Shown here: piece after piece, positions 29,226-38,256 of the stretch
Numbering within the stretch: the stretch's first letter is position 1
Layout of the letters: each line of letters opens with the position of its first letter
Source: Flavobacterium sp. N2820
GTDB taxonomy: Bacteria > Bacteroidota > Bacteroidia > Flavobacteriales > Flavobacteriaceae
Direction of reading: 5' to 3'
Assembly (NCBI RefSeq): GCF_025947285.1
Contig: NZ_CP110008.1
Span: 1,441,001 to 1,505,000 of the forward strand
Length of the DNA stretch: 64,000 nucleotides
Made by a program: the position numbers and the translations under genes
Notes under the pieces: generated by a model
Database searches by the model: none
Seen by the model: the letters and a program-made list of their open reading frames with translations, nothing else
Told to the model about the DNA's origin: nothing

Positions 29226-29552
29226 GTTTAGTTTAAATTTAAAGTTAATGAGACAAATTTATAGTATTTTTTTTTACAAATGAACAAAATTTGTTAGGTT
29301 ATTAACATTTTTTTTAACCGTAAAAAGCATATGAATTGAGAATCAAATACTTAATAAACACTAGCAATTATAGGATTTTAACAAAAAAACATGTTTTGAG
29401 TTATCAACAATCTACAACCTTGTAGTTAACAATACCATTTCTTAAAAAAAGCAAAATTGTTATAAAAATGGGTTAAAACAACTTTTTTATCCAATAAAAT
29501 AACGAAATTTACGTTTCAAAAATAGTATAACCTCAAAAATTAAAATTAATTT
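29226..29552. other. Divergent promoter region between two OMP genes
   Basis: No gene. It holds TAAATTTG on the minus strand (29254-29261) about 30 bp before the gene at 28701-29225, consistent with a Bacteroidetes promoter. The plus-strand side has a weaker TACGTTTC near 29510. AT-rich otherwise. Confidence 0.5.
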
Positions 29553-30107
29553 ATGAAAAAAGGAATCGTATTAGCAGTACTTTTAATTCTAGGAATTAGT
29601 ACTTCCCAAGCACAATTATTAAAGTTTGGTGTAAAAGGTGGTTTAAACTTTGCCAACTATACAGGAGGTGATGTTGATGGTTTTGATTTTAAATCAATAA
29701 CAAGCTATCATGCTGGTGTTGTTGCCGAAATAAAAATCTTTGAAAACTTTGCCCTTCAACCTGAATTATTGTATTCAACTCAAGGATCAGAATTAGAAGG
29801 ATTTGGTGAGCAAGTAAAAAATGAGTTAGGCTACTTATCATTACCTGTGCTAGCTAAATTTTACTTAACAAAAGATAAATTGAGTTTAGAACTTGGTCCA
29901 CAAGCATCTGTTTTAGTAAGCGAACGCAACGAGGTTGATGCCGGAGACAGTAATACTTTTGACTTTGCTGTTGCTGGAGGATTAAGTTACAAAATTACAA
30001 ATGGATTATTTGTTTCTGGAAGATATGCGGCAGGTTTAACTGAGCCTAAAAAAGATGCTGATGTTAAAAATTCTGTTATTCAATTTTCTGTTGGATACAT
30101 GTTTTAA
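29553..30107 (+). CDS. Outer membrane beta-barrel protein (OMP_b-brl family)
   Basis: 184 residues with a signal peptide (MKKGIVLAVLLILGISTSQA). KFGVKGGLNFANYTGG matches the opening of the two paralogues, and the last strand is QFSVGYMF. It is on the opposite strand to its paralogues and has its own terminator. Confidence 0.85.
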   Translation: MKKGIVLAVLLILGISTSQAQLLKFGVKGGLNFANYTGGDVDGFDFKSITSYHAGVVAEIKIFENFALQPELLYSTQGSELEGFGEQVKNELGYLSLPVLAKFYLTKDKLSLELGPQASVLVSERNEVDAGDSNTFDFAVAGGLSYKITNGLFVSGRYAAGLTEPKKDADVKNSVIQFSVGYMF

Positions 30108-30186
30108 TCTTTTGCAATAAGTCTTAAGCTATAGGCTTTAAGCATTAGCTTAATTTAAAACATTTTAAATTCATAATATTTTACTA

Positions 30187-30212
30187 AAACCATTCTTCAA
30201 ACGAATGGTTTT
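30187..30212 (+). terminator. Terminator after the third OMP gene
   Basis: Stem AAAACCATTC with complement around TTCAAAC, then T7 and more T. Confidence 0.8.
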
Positions 30213-30236
30213 TTTATTTTTACAAAAACAAACTTC

Positions 30237-30650
30237 ATGAAAATTATTATTATTAATGGTCCAAACCTAAACTTATTAGGCAAACGCGAACCCGAAGTTT
30301 ATGGAAACGAAACTTTTGAATCGTATTTTGAAAAGTTAAAAACAAAATTCAACCGGTTTGATTTCACCTATTTTCAAAGTAATATTGAAGGAGAGTTGAT
30401 TGATAAAATTCAAGAAGTTGGTTTTTCATATGATGGTATTATTTTAAATGCTGGTGCTTACACACATACTTCAATTGGAATTGGAGATGCTATAAAAGCT
30501 ATTAACACCCCAGTGGTTGAAGTACATATTTCAAATACTTTTTCACGTGAATCGTTTAGACATCAATCGTATATTTCTCCAGCTGCAAAAGGGGTAATTA
30601 TTGGTTTTGGATTGCAGAGTTATGATTTAGCATTGAAAGCCTTTGAGTAA
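30237..30650 (+). CDS. aroQ: Type II 3-dehydroquinate dehydratase
   Basis: 137 residues. MKIIIINGPNLNLLGKREPEVYG is the type II signature, then SNIEGELIDKIQ, ILNAGAYTHTSIGIGDAI with the catalytic region, and VEVHISNTFSRESFRHQSYISP. It forms a dodecamer in the cytoplasm and removes water from 3-dehydroquinate in the shikimate pathway. Normal length. Confidence 0.96.
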   Translation: MKIIIINGPNLNLLGKREPEVYGNETFESYFEKLKTKFNRFDFTYFQSNIEGELIDKIQEVGFSYDGIILNAGAYTHTSIGIGDAIKAINTPVVEVHISNTFSRESFRHQSYISPAAKGVIIGFGLQSYDLALKAFE

Positions 30651-30893
30651 CGTTGCACTTGTTTTTTACACAGAGATGCACTGAGTTTAATGAGAGGCAC
30701 AGAGGTTTTTTCTAAACTTTGTGGTAAAGGTGAGAAATACAGAGCGTTGCACTTGTTTTTTACACAGAGATGTACCGAGTTTAATGAGACGCACAGAGGT
30801 TTTTTCTAAACTTTGTGGTAAAGGTGAGAAATACAGAGCGTTGCACTTGTTTTTTACACAGAGATGCACTGAGTTTAATGAGAGGCACAGAGG
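30651..30893. repeat. Tandem 94-bp repeat, about 2.6 copies
   Basis: Units start at 30651, 30745 and 30839 with CGTTGCACTTGTTTTTTACA, a strict 94-bp period. Units 1 and 2 are nearly identical; the third stops after 55 bp. Not a CRISPR array: the repeats abut with no unique spacers. A related inverted copy lies downstream of the GxxExxY gene at 31349-31428. Confidence 0.85.
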
Positions 30894-30965
30894 TCACTAT
30901 GTTTTGTGTAAATGAATTAGTTAGAGCATCGTATTTAATTTAAAGAATAGTATTATAATTAAATT

Positions 30966-31337
30966 ATGGAAAATGATAAATTAACGGAACAAGTAATTGG
31001 TTTAGCTATTGAAGTTCATCGTCATTTGGGCCCAGGATTATTAGAATCTGCTTATCAAGAGTGCTTATATTATGAACTAAAGAAAGCTAATTTAAAAGTG
31101 GAAAGAGAATTAAAACTACCCATTGAATACAAAGAGATTAAATTAGATCAGGGTTATAGAATAGATTTATTAATTGAAAATCAATTGGTCATCGAAATAA
31201 AAACGGTTGAAACATTTACTGATGTCCATAAAGCTCAAATTCTAACCTATATGAGATTAGGAAACTATAAAACTGGCTTACTAATTAATTTTAATACCAA
31301 ATTATTATCAAAAGGAATCAAACGATTCATATTATAA
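30966..31337 (+). CDS. GxxExxY protein
   Basis: 123 residues. GPGLLESAYQECLYYEL is the family name motif, followed by KLPIEYKEIKLDQGYRIDLLIENQLVIEIKTVE, which has the D...E-x-K order of PD-(D/E)XK nuclease folds. The family's role is not settled. It stands inside intergenic repeats: tandem 94-bp units upstream and an inverted related copy downstream. It may be part of a small movable unit. Confidence 0.9.
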   Translation: MENDKLTEQVIGLAIEVHRHLGPGLLESAYQECLYYELKKANLKVERELKLPIEYKEIKLDQGYRIDLLIENQLVIEIKTVETFTDVHKAQILTYMRLGNYKTGLLINFNTKLLSKGIKRFIL

Positions 31338-31348
31338 AAAAGTAAAAC

Positions 31349-31428
31349 GTCTCTGCGAAACTCATTCAAGACAAAGTAATTAAAAAAACTCAGTGAAACT
31401 CTGTGTAACAAAAAAAGTAAAACGCCTT
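31349..31428. repeat. Inverted copy of the upstream repeat
   Basis: The reverse complement contains ACACAGAG, CACTGAGTTT and CAGAG in the same order as the repeats at 30651-30893. The GxxExxY gene is therefore flanked by inverted copies. The start codon of the next gene lies at the edge of this repeat. Confidence 0.7.
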
Positions 31429-33894
31429 ATGAAAAAAACTATACTTGCAATCACACTTCTTTTTTCAATTATTTCTTTTGCTCAAATTAGAGGAACTGTC
31501 AAAGATTCCGATGGAAATCCACTTCCTTTTGTAAATATTTATATTGAAAACACCTATATTGGAACCACCACAAATGAACTAGGTAAATATGAAATCAATA
31601 CTACCGAAAAAAACAATGTTGCGTTGATATTTCAATATTTAGGGTATAAAACACAAAAACAAATACTAAATATTTCGCAATTTCCATATGATTTTGATGT
31701 AACGCTTCAAGAAGAAAGTTATCAATTAAACGATATTATAGTTACAAATACGGAAAATCCAGCCTATGAAATTATTCGTCAAGCTATTGTTGCAAAAAAG
31801 AAAAATGCAGCACGAACAGACAAATTTGAAGCGGATTTCTATTCAAGAGGGATTTTTAGAGCAAAAGATATTCCGAAGAAATTTATGGGCGTTGAAATTG
31901 GCGATTTAGATGGTAATTTAGATTCAACCCGAAGTGGTATTATTTATCAATCGGAAACCGTTTCTAAAATTAAATTTGAAAAACCAGCTAATTTAAAAGA
32001 AGAAATTATCGCTTCAAAAGTTGCTGGCGACGATAACGGCTTTAGTTACAATACTGCTTTAAATACCAATTATGATTTTTATGAAAATTATGTCGATTTT
32101 GGCATTAACATGATCTCTCCAATAGCCGACAATACTTTTAATTACTATAAATTTAAGTTAGAGAGCACTTTTTATGACGATAAAAACCAATTAATCAACA
32201 AAATTTTGGTTACCCCAAAACGTGATAAAGAACCTGTATTTGAAGGATATATCTATATTGTTGAAGATTCGTGGGCTATTTACGGAATTGATTTAGACAT
32301 CAAAGGGTATCGCATGCAACAACCCATTTTGGAAACCATGAAGGTCAATCAGAATTTTAGTTATAATGAAACCACTAAAATTTGGGCAAAAAACGTACAA
32401 TCCTTAGACTTTAATGCTGGTATTTTTGGAATGAAATTTACGGGTAAGTTCACACATGTGTTTTCAAATTATGTGTTTAAAGATGATTTTGAGAAGAAAA
32501 CCTTTGGTAAAGAAATAGTAACATTTGCCGAAAATGCCAATAAAAAAGAAACTTCGTTTTGGACCGAAACCAGACCAGTGCCTTTAACTGAAGAAGAAGA
32601 GAACAATTATGTGCGAAAAGATAGTATTCAAAACGTTCGAAAATCTCAAGTGTATTTAGATTCTATTGATGCCAAAAGTAATACGTTTAAATTCTTTAAA
32701 ATCATCACGGGCTATACGTACAAAAACAGCTTTAAAAACTGGAATTTTAATTATCAAGGCTTGACCAATTTGAGTTCATTGAGTTTTAACACGGTACAAG
32801 GCTATAATTTGGACAGTGGTTTTTCATTTAGAAAATGGAACGAAGAAACCGGAAAATTCACTTCAATATCCTCTACATTTAATTATGGTTTTGCCGAAGA
32901 TAGATTGCGTGTAAAAGGGAATTTTTATCATCGATTCAATACTATAAATAATGCTTACATTAATTTTTCAGTCGGAAGCACAATAAGTCAATTTAATCCA
33001 AACGAACCGATTAGTAACATTGTGAATTCGGTTGCCACTTTATTCTTTAAAAACAATTATATGAAATTGTACAACAAAGAATTTGCAGAAATTAGCTATG
33101 GAAAAGAAGTTACAAACGGCGTTTTTGCTTCAGGAAAAGTGTTGTATGAAAATCGCCGCGCTTTATTTAATAACACCGATTATACGTTAATTAAAAATGA
33201 TGATTTGTATTTTTCGAATGATCCGTTACAACCTAACAATTATACTTCGGTTCCGTTTGAAAAGCATCAGATTATGAAAGCAAGTTTAGGAACGCGTATT
33301 CGCTTTGGTCAAAAATACATTTCGCGTCCAAATGGAAAAATCAACATTCAAAACGACGATTATCCAATTTTGAGTTTTTATTACGAAAAAGCTTTTGGTG
33401 CTTCAAACAGTAATTATCATTATGATTTAATCAGCGGAACAGTAGATTACAACAAAACAATTGGGAACAAAGGTGATTTTGGATTGCGTTTCAAAGCTGG
33501 AAAATTCTTTAATGCGGATGCTATTTCGTTTGTAGATTACAAACATTTTAACGGCAATCAAACCCATGTAAATTTATTTAACAATTCCTTGAACTCGTTT
33601 AATTTACTTCCTTATTATACACATTCTACAAACGATGCTTATTTGGAAACCCATATTGAGCATAATTTCAAAGGATATATCATGAATAAAATTCCATTAT
33701 TGAACAAACTACAATGGAATTTAATTGGTGGTTTTCATCAGCTAAACATTCCAAACATGAAACCTTATCAAGAGTTCACCGTTGGGTTTGACAACATTGG
33801 TTGGGGAAAATTTCGTTTCTTGCGAATTGATTATGTGAGAAGCTACCAGGATGGTTTTCAAGGAGATGGAATCATGTTTGGTTTAAAATTTTAA
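31429..33894 (+). CDS. DUF5686 family outer membrane protein with CarboxypepD_reg-like domain
   Basis: 821 residues from the ATG at 31429, giving a clean signal peptide (MKKTILAITLLFSIISFAQ). An in-frame ATG 36 nt earlier is rejected because it lies in the inverted repeat. Residues 20-100 form a carboxypeptidase regulatory-like beta-sandwich (IRGTVKDSDGNPLPFVNIYI). The rest is the DUF5686 region, beta-rich and ending with the barrel-like GDGIMFGLKF. Probably an outer membrane protein. Function unknown. Confidence 0.85.
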   Translation: MKKTILAITLLFSIISFAQIRGTVKDSDGNPLPFVNIYIENTYIGTTTNELGKYEINTTEKNNVALIFQYLGYKTQKQILNISQFPYDFDVTLQEESYQLNDIIVTNTENPAYEIIRQAIVAKKKNAARTDKFEADFYSRGIFRAKDIPKKFMGVEIGDLDGNLDSTRSGIIYQSETVSKIKFEKPANLKEEIIASKVAGDDNGFSYNTALNTNYDFYENYVDFGINMISPIADNTFNYYKFKLESTFYDDKNQLINKILVTPKRDKEPVFEGYIYIVEDSWAIYGIDLDIKGYRMQQPILETMKVNQNFSYNETTKIWAKNVQSLDFNAGIFGMKFTGKFTHVFSNYVFKDDFEKKTFGKEIVTFAENANKKETSFWTETRPVPLTEEEENNYVRKDSIQNVRKSQVYLDSIDAKSNTFKFFKIITGYTYKNSFKNWNFNYQGLTNLSSLSFNTVQGYNLDSGFSFRKWNEETGKFTSISSTFNYGFAEDRLRVKGNFYHRFNTINNAYINFSVGSTISQFNPNEPISNIVNSVATLFFKNNYMKLYNKEFAEISYGKEVTNGVFASGKVLYENRRALFNNTDYTLIKNDDLYFSNDPLQPNNYTSVPFEKHQIMKASLGTRIRFGQKYISRPNGKINIQNDDYPILSFYYEKAFGASNSNYHYDLISGTVDYNKTIGNKGDFGLRFKAGKFFNADAISFVDYKHFNGNQTHVNLFNNSLNSFNLLPYYTHSTNDAYLETHIEHNFKGYIMNKIPLLNKLQWNLIGGFHQLNIPNMKPYQEFTVGFDNIGWGKFRFLRIDYVRSYQDGFQGDGIMFGLKF

Positions 33895-33950
33895 CAGTGG
33901 TTCAAAATAATTTTATACCTTAGTAGTACTAACCAATAAAATTATGAACT

Positions 33951-34370
33951 ATGTCAAAACCAACAATTTCCTTTTGGATTATTAGTGTAATTGCACTTTT
34001 GTGGAATTTAATGGGTGTAAGTCAATACATTCAACAAGCGTATAATACCGATTCGTTTAGAGCGATGTACACCGAAACTCAATTACAAATGATGGATGCT
34101 ACGCCAGCATGGTCAACAGCTGCATTTGCAATTGCCGTTTTTGCAGCTACTTTTGGAAGTGTTTCGTTATTATTAAGAAAAAAATGGGCCTACACGTTAT
34201 TTTTAATTTCGTTTTTAGCCATTATTGTTCAAAATATTGACGCTTTTACTCGATTTAAACTTAGTGATTATGGAACTGCTGAATTGGTCATGACCGCTAT
34301 AATTCCGGTGTTTGCTTTGTTCTTGCTTTGGTATTCTAAAAAGGCAATTAAAAGACATTGGATTGTTTAA
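33951..34370 (+). CDS. Four-segment membrane protein of unknown function
   Basis: 139 residues with four hydrophobic segments (about 7-25, 55-75, 83-100 and 115-130). It begins MSKPTISFWIISVIALLWNLMGVSQYI. It resembles a small conserved flavobacterial type annotated as hypothetical or sugar transporter-like. Converges on the TauE gene. Confidence 0.75.
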   Translation: MSKPTISFWIISVIALLWNLMGVSQYIQQAYNTDSFRAMYTETQLQMMDATPAWSTAAFAIAVFAATFGSVSLLLRKKWAYTLFLISFLAIIVQNIDAFTRFKLSDYGTAELVMTAIIPVFALFLLWYSKKAIKRHWIV

Positions 34371-34382
34371 TATAAAATCATA

Positions 34383-34408
34383 AAAAACACTTCTATCGAG
34401 GTGTTTTT
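34383..34408. terminator. Bidirectional terminator between convergent genes
   Basis: Stem AAAAACACTTC with near-perfect complement GAGGTGTTTTT (one G-T pair) around TATC. The minus-strand gene's stop codon overlaps its edge. Confidence 0.75.
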
Positions 34409-34409
34409 T

Positions 34410-35177
34410 TTATTTCAAAAACACATCATATCCAAATCGGATTAACGCCAATCCTACCACAATTAAAAAGAAAACACGGATAAATCCGTTGCCTTTTGAA
34501 ATGGCTAATCGAGCGCCTAACCACGAACCGGTAACATTGCATATTGCCATAGGAATAGCAACTGCCCAAATGATTTTTCCCTTTAAGACAAATAAAGTGA
34601 TGGAACCAATGTTGGTAGCCAAATTGACTAATTTTGCATAAATATTGGCTTTTAAAAAATCGAACCCTAAAACCGCTATAAACGCCATGATTAATAAACT
34701 TCCGGTTCCTGGACCAATGAATCCATCGTAAAAACCTAAGAACACACAAATGATACTTCCGTAAATATAGGTTTGCTTTTTTGACAATTTATCTACTTGA
34801 AATTGTCCGAAATCTTTTTTGAAATAGGTATACAGCAAGAGTAAAATTAAAACCACAAAAAGTAAGGGTTTCATGAAATCGTTTTGCATTATGTTGAGTA
34901 AACTTGAACCCAAATAAGCAAATCCAAAAGAAACAATTGCCATTACTAAGAATAACTTCCCATTCACTTTTGCCGATTTCAGATAGTGATAGGTTGCCAT
35001 ACTTGTGCCACTAAAACCTGGGATTTTTAATGTTCCAATAATGGATGCAACAGATACATTAGGCAATAAAATTAAAGCGGCTGGTGTTTGAATTAAGCCA
35101 CCGCCACCTACAATAGCATCTATGAAACCAGCTATGAAGGATGCAATGCAGAGAAAAATGATGATGTAGGTTTCCAT
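34410..35177 (-). CDS. TauE/SafE family sulfite exporter-like permease
   Basis: 255 residues, full length for the family: two repeats, each with a glycine-rich start (FIDAIVGGGGLIQTPAALIL near 20 and FYDGFIGPGTGSLLIMAF near 150). About eight membrane segments. Probably exports a small sulfur-containing anion, though members differ in substrate. Compare the half-length member at 5070-5438. Confidence 0.88.
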   Translation of the reverse strand: METYIIIFLCIASFIAGFIDAIVGGGGLIQTPAALILLPNVSVASIIGTLKIPGFSGTSMATYHYLKSAKVNGKLFLVMAIVSFGFAYLGSSLLNIMQNDFMKPLLFVVLILLLLYTYFKKDFGQFQVDKLSKKQTYIYGSIICVFLGFYDGFIGPGTGSLLIMAFIAVLGFDFLKANIYAKLVNLATNIGSITLFVLKGKIIWAVAIPMAICNVTGSWLGARLAISKGNGFIRVFFLIVVGLALIRFGYDVFLK

Positions 35178-35247
35178 TTTTTAGTTTTCAGTCACAGTTT
35201 TCAGTCACAGTAATACTGCTTACTGCGACTGAACACTGAATACTAAA
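35178..35247. repeat. Short direct and inverted repeats upstream of the TauE gene
   Basis: TTTTCAGTCACAG occurs twice back to back (35185-35197 and 35198-35210). The second copy forms an imperfect inverted repeat with ACTGCGACTGAA (35222-35233). It resembles other short dispersed intergenic repeats of Flavobacteria. No gene. Confidence 0.6.
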
Positions 35248-36558
35248 TTATACTCTCACGATATTAGCTCCGATAGCACGAAGTCTTTCATCGATGCGCT
35301 CGTACCCTCTATCAATTTGTTCGATATTTTGAATGGTTGACGTTCCTTTTGCAGTTAAAGCGGCAATTAATAATGAAATTCCGGCTCTAATATCTGGCGA
35401 ACTCATCGTTGTTGCTTTTAATTGTGATTGGAAATTATGCCCCATAACCACCGCTCTGTGCGGATCACATAACATAATTTTTGCTCCCATATCAATCAAT
35501 TTATCCACAAAGAATAAACGACTTTCAAACATTTTCTGGTGAATTAACACATCCCCTTTTGCTTGTGTACACACTACTAAAACAATGCTCAATAAATCAG
35601 GTGTAAATCCTGGCCATGGCGCATCGGCAACGGTTAAGATAGAGCCATCAATATCGGTTTTGATTTCGTAGCCCTCTTTGTGAGCAGGAATGTAAATATC
35701 GTCTCCTTTTCGTTCTAAGGTAATTCCTAGTTTTCTAAATACGTTTGGAATTTGTCCTAAGTTATCCCAACTTACATTTTTAATTGTAATTTCACTTCTT
35801 GTCATGGCTGCAAGACCAATCCACGAACCGATTTCGACCATGTCTGGTAAAATTCTGTGTTCGCAACCGCCTAAGCTATCCACACCTTCAATCGTTAACA
35901 TGTTTGAACCTACTCCTGAGATTTTTGCTCCCATTGAGTTCAACATTTTACACAATTGTTGTAAGTATGGCTCACACGCTGCGTTATAAATAGTAGTTGT
36001 TCCTTCTGCTAAAACAGCAGCCATTACAATATTTGCTGTTCCTGTTACTGATGCTTCATCTAATAACATGTAAGCACCTTGTAATTTTCCGTCGATTTCT
36101 ACACCATAAAAATGGTCTTCTCTTTCGTATCTAAATTTTGCACCAAGGTTAATAAACCCTTCAAAGTGTGTATCTAAACGACGGCGACCAATTTTATCGC
36201 CACCTGGTTTTGGGATATACCCGCAACCAAAACGCGCTAAAAGTGGCCCAACAATCATGATAGAACCTCTTAAACTTCCGCCTTCTTTTTTAAATGCTTC
36301 TGTTTTTAGATAGTTTACGTTGACTTCATCGGCTTGAAATGTATAATCACCAGGTCCATTTTTTTGAATTTTTACCCCTAAATTGCCTAAAAGAGTAATC
36401 AATTTATTGACATCAATAATATCTGGAATATTGGTAACTCTTACTTTTTCAGAAGTTAACAAAACGGGACATAAAACTTGTAAAGCCTCATTTTTTGCAC
36501 CTTGTGGTGTAATTTCTCCTTTTAATGATTTTCCTCCTTCAATTTTAAATGTTCCCAT
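35248..36558 (-). CDS. murA: UDP-N-acetylglucosamine 1-carboxyvinyltransferase
   Basis: 436 residues with two similar inside-out barrel domains. KGEITPQGAKNEALQVLCPVL carries the conserved KN pair, with GGSLRGSIMIVGPLLARFG and PGGDKIGRRRLDTH further on. The usual active-site cysteine loop corresponds to GCGYIPKPGGDKIG. It adds enolpyruvate to UDP-GlcNAc in the first committed step of peptidoglycan synthesis. Gene order murA after DUF4290, 4 nt gap. Confidence 0.96.
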   Translation of the reverse strand: MGTFKIEGGKSLKGEITPQGAKNEALQVLCPVLLTSEKVRVTNIPDIIDVNKLITLLGNLGVKIQKNGPGDYTFQADEVNVNYLKTEAFKKEGGSLRGSIMIVGPLLARFGCGYIPKPGGDKIGRRRLDTHFEGFINLGAKFRYEREDHFYGVEIDGKLQGAYMLLDEASVTGTANIVMAAVLAEGTTTIYNAACEPYLQQLCKMLNSMGAKISGVGSNMLTIEGVDSLGGCEHRILPDMVEIGSWIGLAAMTRSEITIKNVSWDNLGQIPNVFRKLGITLERKGDDIYIPAHKEGYEIKTDIDGSILTVADAPWPGFTPDLLSIVLVVCTQAKGDVLIHQKMFESRLFFVDKLIDMGAKIMLCDPHRAVVMGHNFQSQLKATTMSSPDIRAGISLLIAALTAKGTSTIQNIEQIDRGYERIDERLRAIGANIVRV

Positions 36559-36562
36559 GCAA

Positions 36563-37261
36563 TTAACTATTTTTTTTGAATGTATTTTTATTGTTTTTGT
36601 TTAGGTGCCCTTTGTTGTTCGTTTTCTTAACAATTCCAGGTTTATTTGTACTGAATTGTGTTTTATTAGACACTTTTTTATTCACTTTCATCAAATCGTG
36701 CGTGTTTGAAAGCTCTTCGTTTGATTTAGAAAGGTTTAATTTTCCACCCGAAAGTTCTAACAAATGCTGAAATATGATTTCATCCGTTACAGTGTCTTTA
36801 TTCCAACTCAAATAACTTTTTTTCATGTGATTGGCAATCACTAAAACCAAGGCATTTTTTAATTCGCTTTCTTCCCAGCTGTTGGCCACATCAATCATGT
36901 ATTTGATGTTATTGCCATAAAAACGGTACTTAGGAAAATTTTGTGGGTATTTTAAACGATCTGGTTTTTGCGTTAAAATATCTTTTGAAGGAATAGGATA
37001 AGGTGAATCTACATCTAATTTAAAATCAGACATAATGAACAACTGATCCCACAGTTTATGCTGAAAATCCAACACATCTCTCAAATGTGGATTCAAAGAA
37101 CCCATTACCGAAATGATGTATTTTGCGGCTTTATTTCGTTCTTCTCTATCCTCAATTGCTGTAGCTTGGTCGATTAATTTTTGCAAATGTCTTCCATACT
37201 CAGGAATAATTAAATGAGAGCGTTGCGAATTATATTCTAAATAACTTACTTCTTCTTGCAT
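36563..37261 (-). CDS. DUF4290 family protein
   Basis: 232 residues, helix-rich. YNSQRSHLIIPEYGRHLQKLIDQA is the family signature, then LNPHLRDVLDFQHKLWDQLFIMSDFKLDVDSPYPIP. The C-terminal 60 residues are Lys/Asn-rich and disordered. No signal peptide. Function unknown. In Flavobacteria it regularly sits between DUF493 and murA, as here. Confidence 0.88.
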   Translation of the reverse strand: MQEEVSYLEYNSQRSHLIIPEYGRHLQKLIDQATAIEDREERNKAAKYIISVMGSLNPHLRDVLDFQHKLWDQLFIMSDFKLDVDSPYPIPSKDILTQKPDRLKYPQNFPKYRFYGNNIKYMIDVANSWEESELKNALVLVIANHMKKSYLSWNKDTVTDEIIFQHLLELSGGKLNLSKSNEELSNTHDLMKVNKKVSNKTQFSTNKPGIVKKTNNKGHLNKNNKNTFKKNS

Positions 37262-37267
37262 GATTTT

Positions 37268-37552
37268 TTATAATGAAATGATGCCTTCTATGTCAGAAAC
37301 GGCAATATATTTATCAATAACACTTTGAGCACTTGGCATCGTTACACTTATCGAAATACTTGTAAATTTACCTGTTTTAGATTGTTGTGTAGTAATCACA
37401 GCGCCCATATCGTTAAATGTAGCTTCCACTTTAGCAATTTTATGCACATCTGAAGGTACAATAAATTTATATAAATATTCTGAAGGCCAAAGTGTTGAGT
37501 TTGACAATTCTTCTTTTAAACGAATGTAAAAATCTTCGGTTTTCTTATCCAT
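37268..37552 (-). CDS. DUF493 family protein
   Basis: 94 residues from the ATG at 37552 (MDKKTEDFYIRLKEEL). DUF493 (YbeD-like, ACT-like fold) is seen in FIVPSDVHKIAKVEATFNDMGAVI and KFTSISISVTMPSAQSVIDKYIAVSDIEGII. An earlier in-frame ATG at 37576 is rejected because the promoter box TATATTTG (37574-37581) overlaps it. Likely a small regulatory protein; function unknown. Confidence 0.85.
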   Translation of the reverse strand: MDKKTEDFYIRLKEELSNSTLWPSEYLYKFIVPSDVHKIAKVEATFNDMGAVITTQQSKTGKFTSISISVTMPSAQSVIDKYIAVSDIEGIISL

Positions 37553-37573
37553 CATCATTTCGTATTTGAAAAG

Positions 37574-37581
37574 CAAATATA
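37574..37581 (-). promoter_or_regulatory. -7 promoter box for the DUF493 gene
   Basis: TATATTTG on the minus strand matches the TAnnTTTG consensus. It overlaps an in-frame ATG, which excludes that start codon. Confidence 0.6.
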
Positions 37582-37629
37582 CTTTTTTATGTTCAGAAAT
37601 ATATTGTTGCTACTTATAAAATTTTTAAG

Positions 37630-37660
37630 TTGATTAGATTTTTAAAAAAACTTACTTTTG
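37630..37660 (+). promoter_or_regulatory. Promoter of the AAA ATPase gene
   Basis: TTG at 37630-37632, 20 bp, then TACTTTTG at 37653-37660. It fixes the start of the next gene at 37679; an in-frame ATG at 37658 lies within this box. Confidence 0.65.
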
Positions 37661-37678
37661 CGCCTTAGAATTTCAGAT

Positions 37679-38218
37679 ATGAACAAAGAAATTGTGGTTT
37701 TAATCGGCGGACCAAGTTCGGGAAAAACAACTTTAATTGAAGCATTAAAAGAAAAAGGGCACACTTGTTATCCAGAAGTTTCGCGCGAAGTAATCAAAGA
37801 AGCGCAGGAACAAGGGATTGAACAATTGTTTCTTGAAAAACCTTTGTTGTTTAGCGAACTCCTTTTGGAAGGTCGAAAAAAACAATTTCACGCTGCCCAA
37901 AACGAAGCCGCCAGAATCGTTTTTTTAGACCGCGGAATTCCTGATGTTTTGGCTTACATGCATTACATTGGTGATGCGTATCCTTCTTTTTTTGATCAAG
38001 CTTGTAAAGACCATAAATACACTTCCATTTTTGTTTTACCGCCTTGGAAAGAAATTTATGTAAGCGATGCCGAACGCTATGAAAACTATGAACAAGCGGT
38101 TTTGATTCATGAACACTTGATGGAAACCTATAAAAATTATGGATATTCAATTACCGAAGTTCCTAAAGATTCGGTAGAAAATCGTATTGATTTCATTATG
38201 AAACACCTTGCGAAATAA
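37679..38218 (+). CDS. P-loop ATPase/kinase-like protein (AAA_28 type)
   Basis: 179 residues from the ATG at 37679 (MNKEIVVLIGGPSSGKTT). Walker A is GGPSSGKTT, followed by the family features EVSREVIKEAQEQG, FLDRGIPDVLAYMHYIG and ERYENYEQA, as in AAA_28/NadR-kinase-like ATPases. It probably phosphorylates a small nucleoside-like compound; the substrate is unknown. It is followed by recQ. Confidence 0.85.
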   Translation: MNKEIVVLIGGPSSGKTTLIEALKEKGHTCYPEVSREVIKEAQEQGIEQLFLEKPLLFSELLLEGRKKQFHAAQNEAARIVFLDRGIPDVLAYMHYIGDAYPSFFDQACKDHKYTSIFVLPPWKEIYVSDAERYENYEQAVLIHEHLMETYKNYGYSITEVPKDSVENRIDFIMKHLAK

Positions 38219-38256
38219 AACTTTTTGTACATTAGTGTTTCTAAAAGCCATTTAAC

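Noticed and set aside
30651..30893. Periodic repeats that look like a CRISPR array
   Set aside because: The 94-bp units are adjacent and there are no unique spacers; the repeat recurs as an inverted copy outside.
30687..30915. Two short reading frames in the 94-bp repeat
   Set aside because: They follow the repeat and translate to repeated text such as CKNKCNALYF, an artefact of the tandem units.
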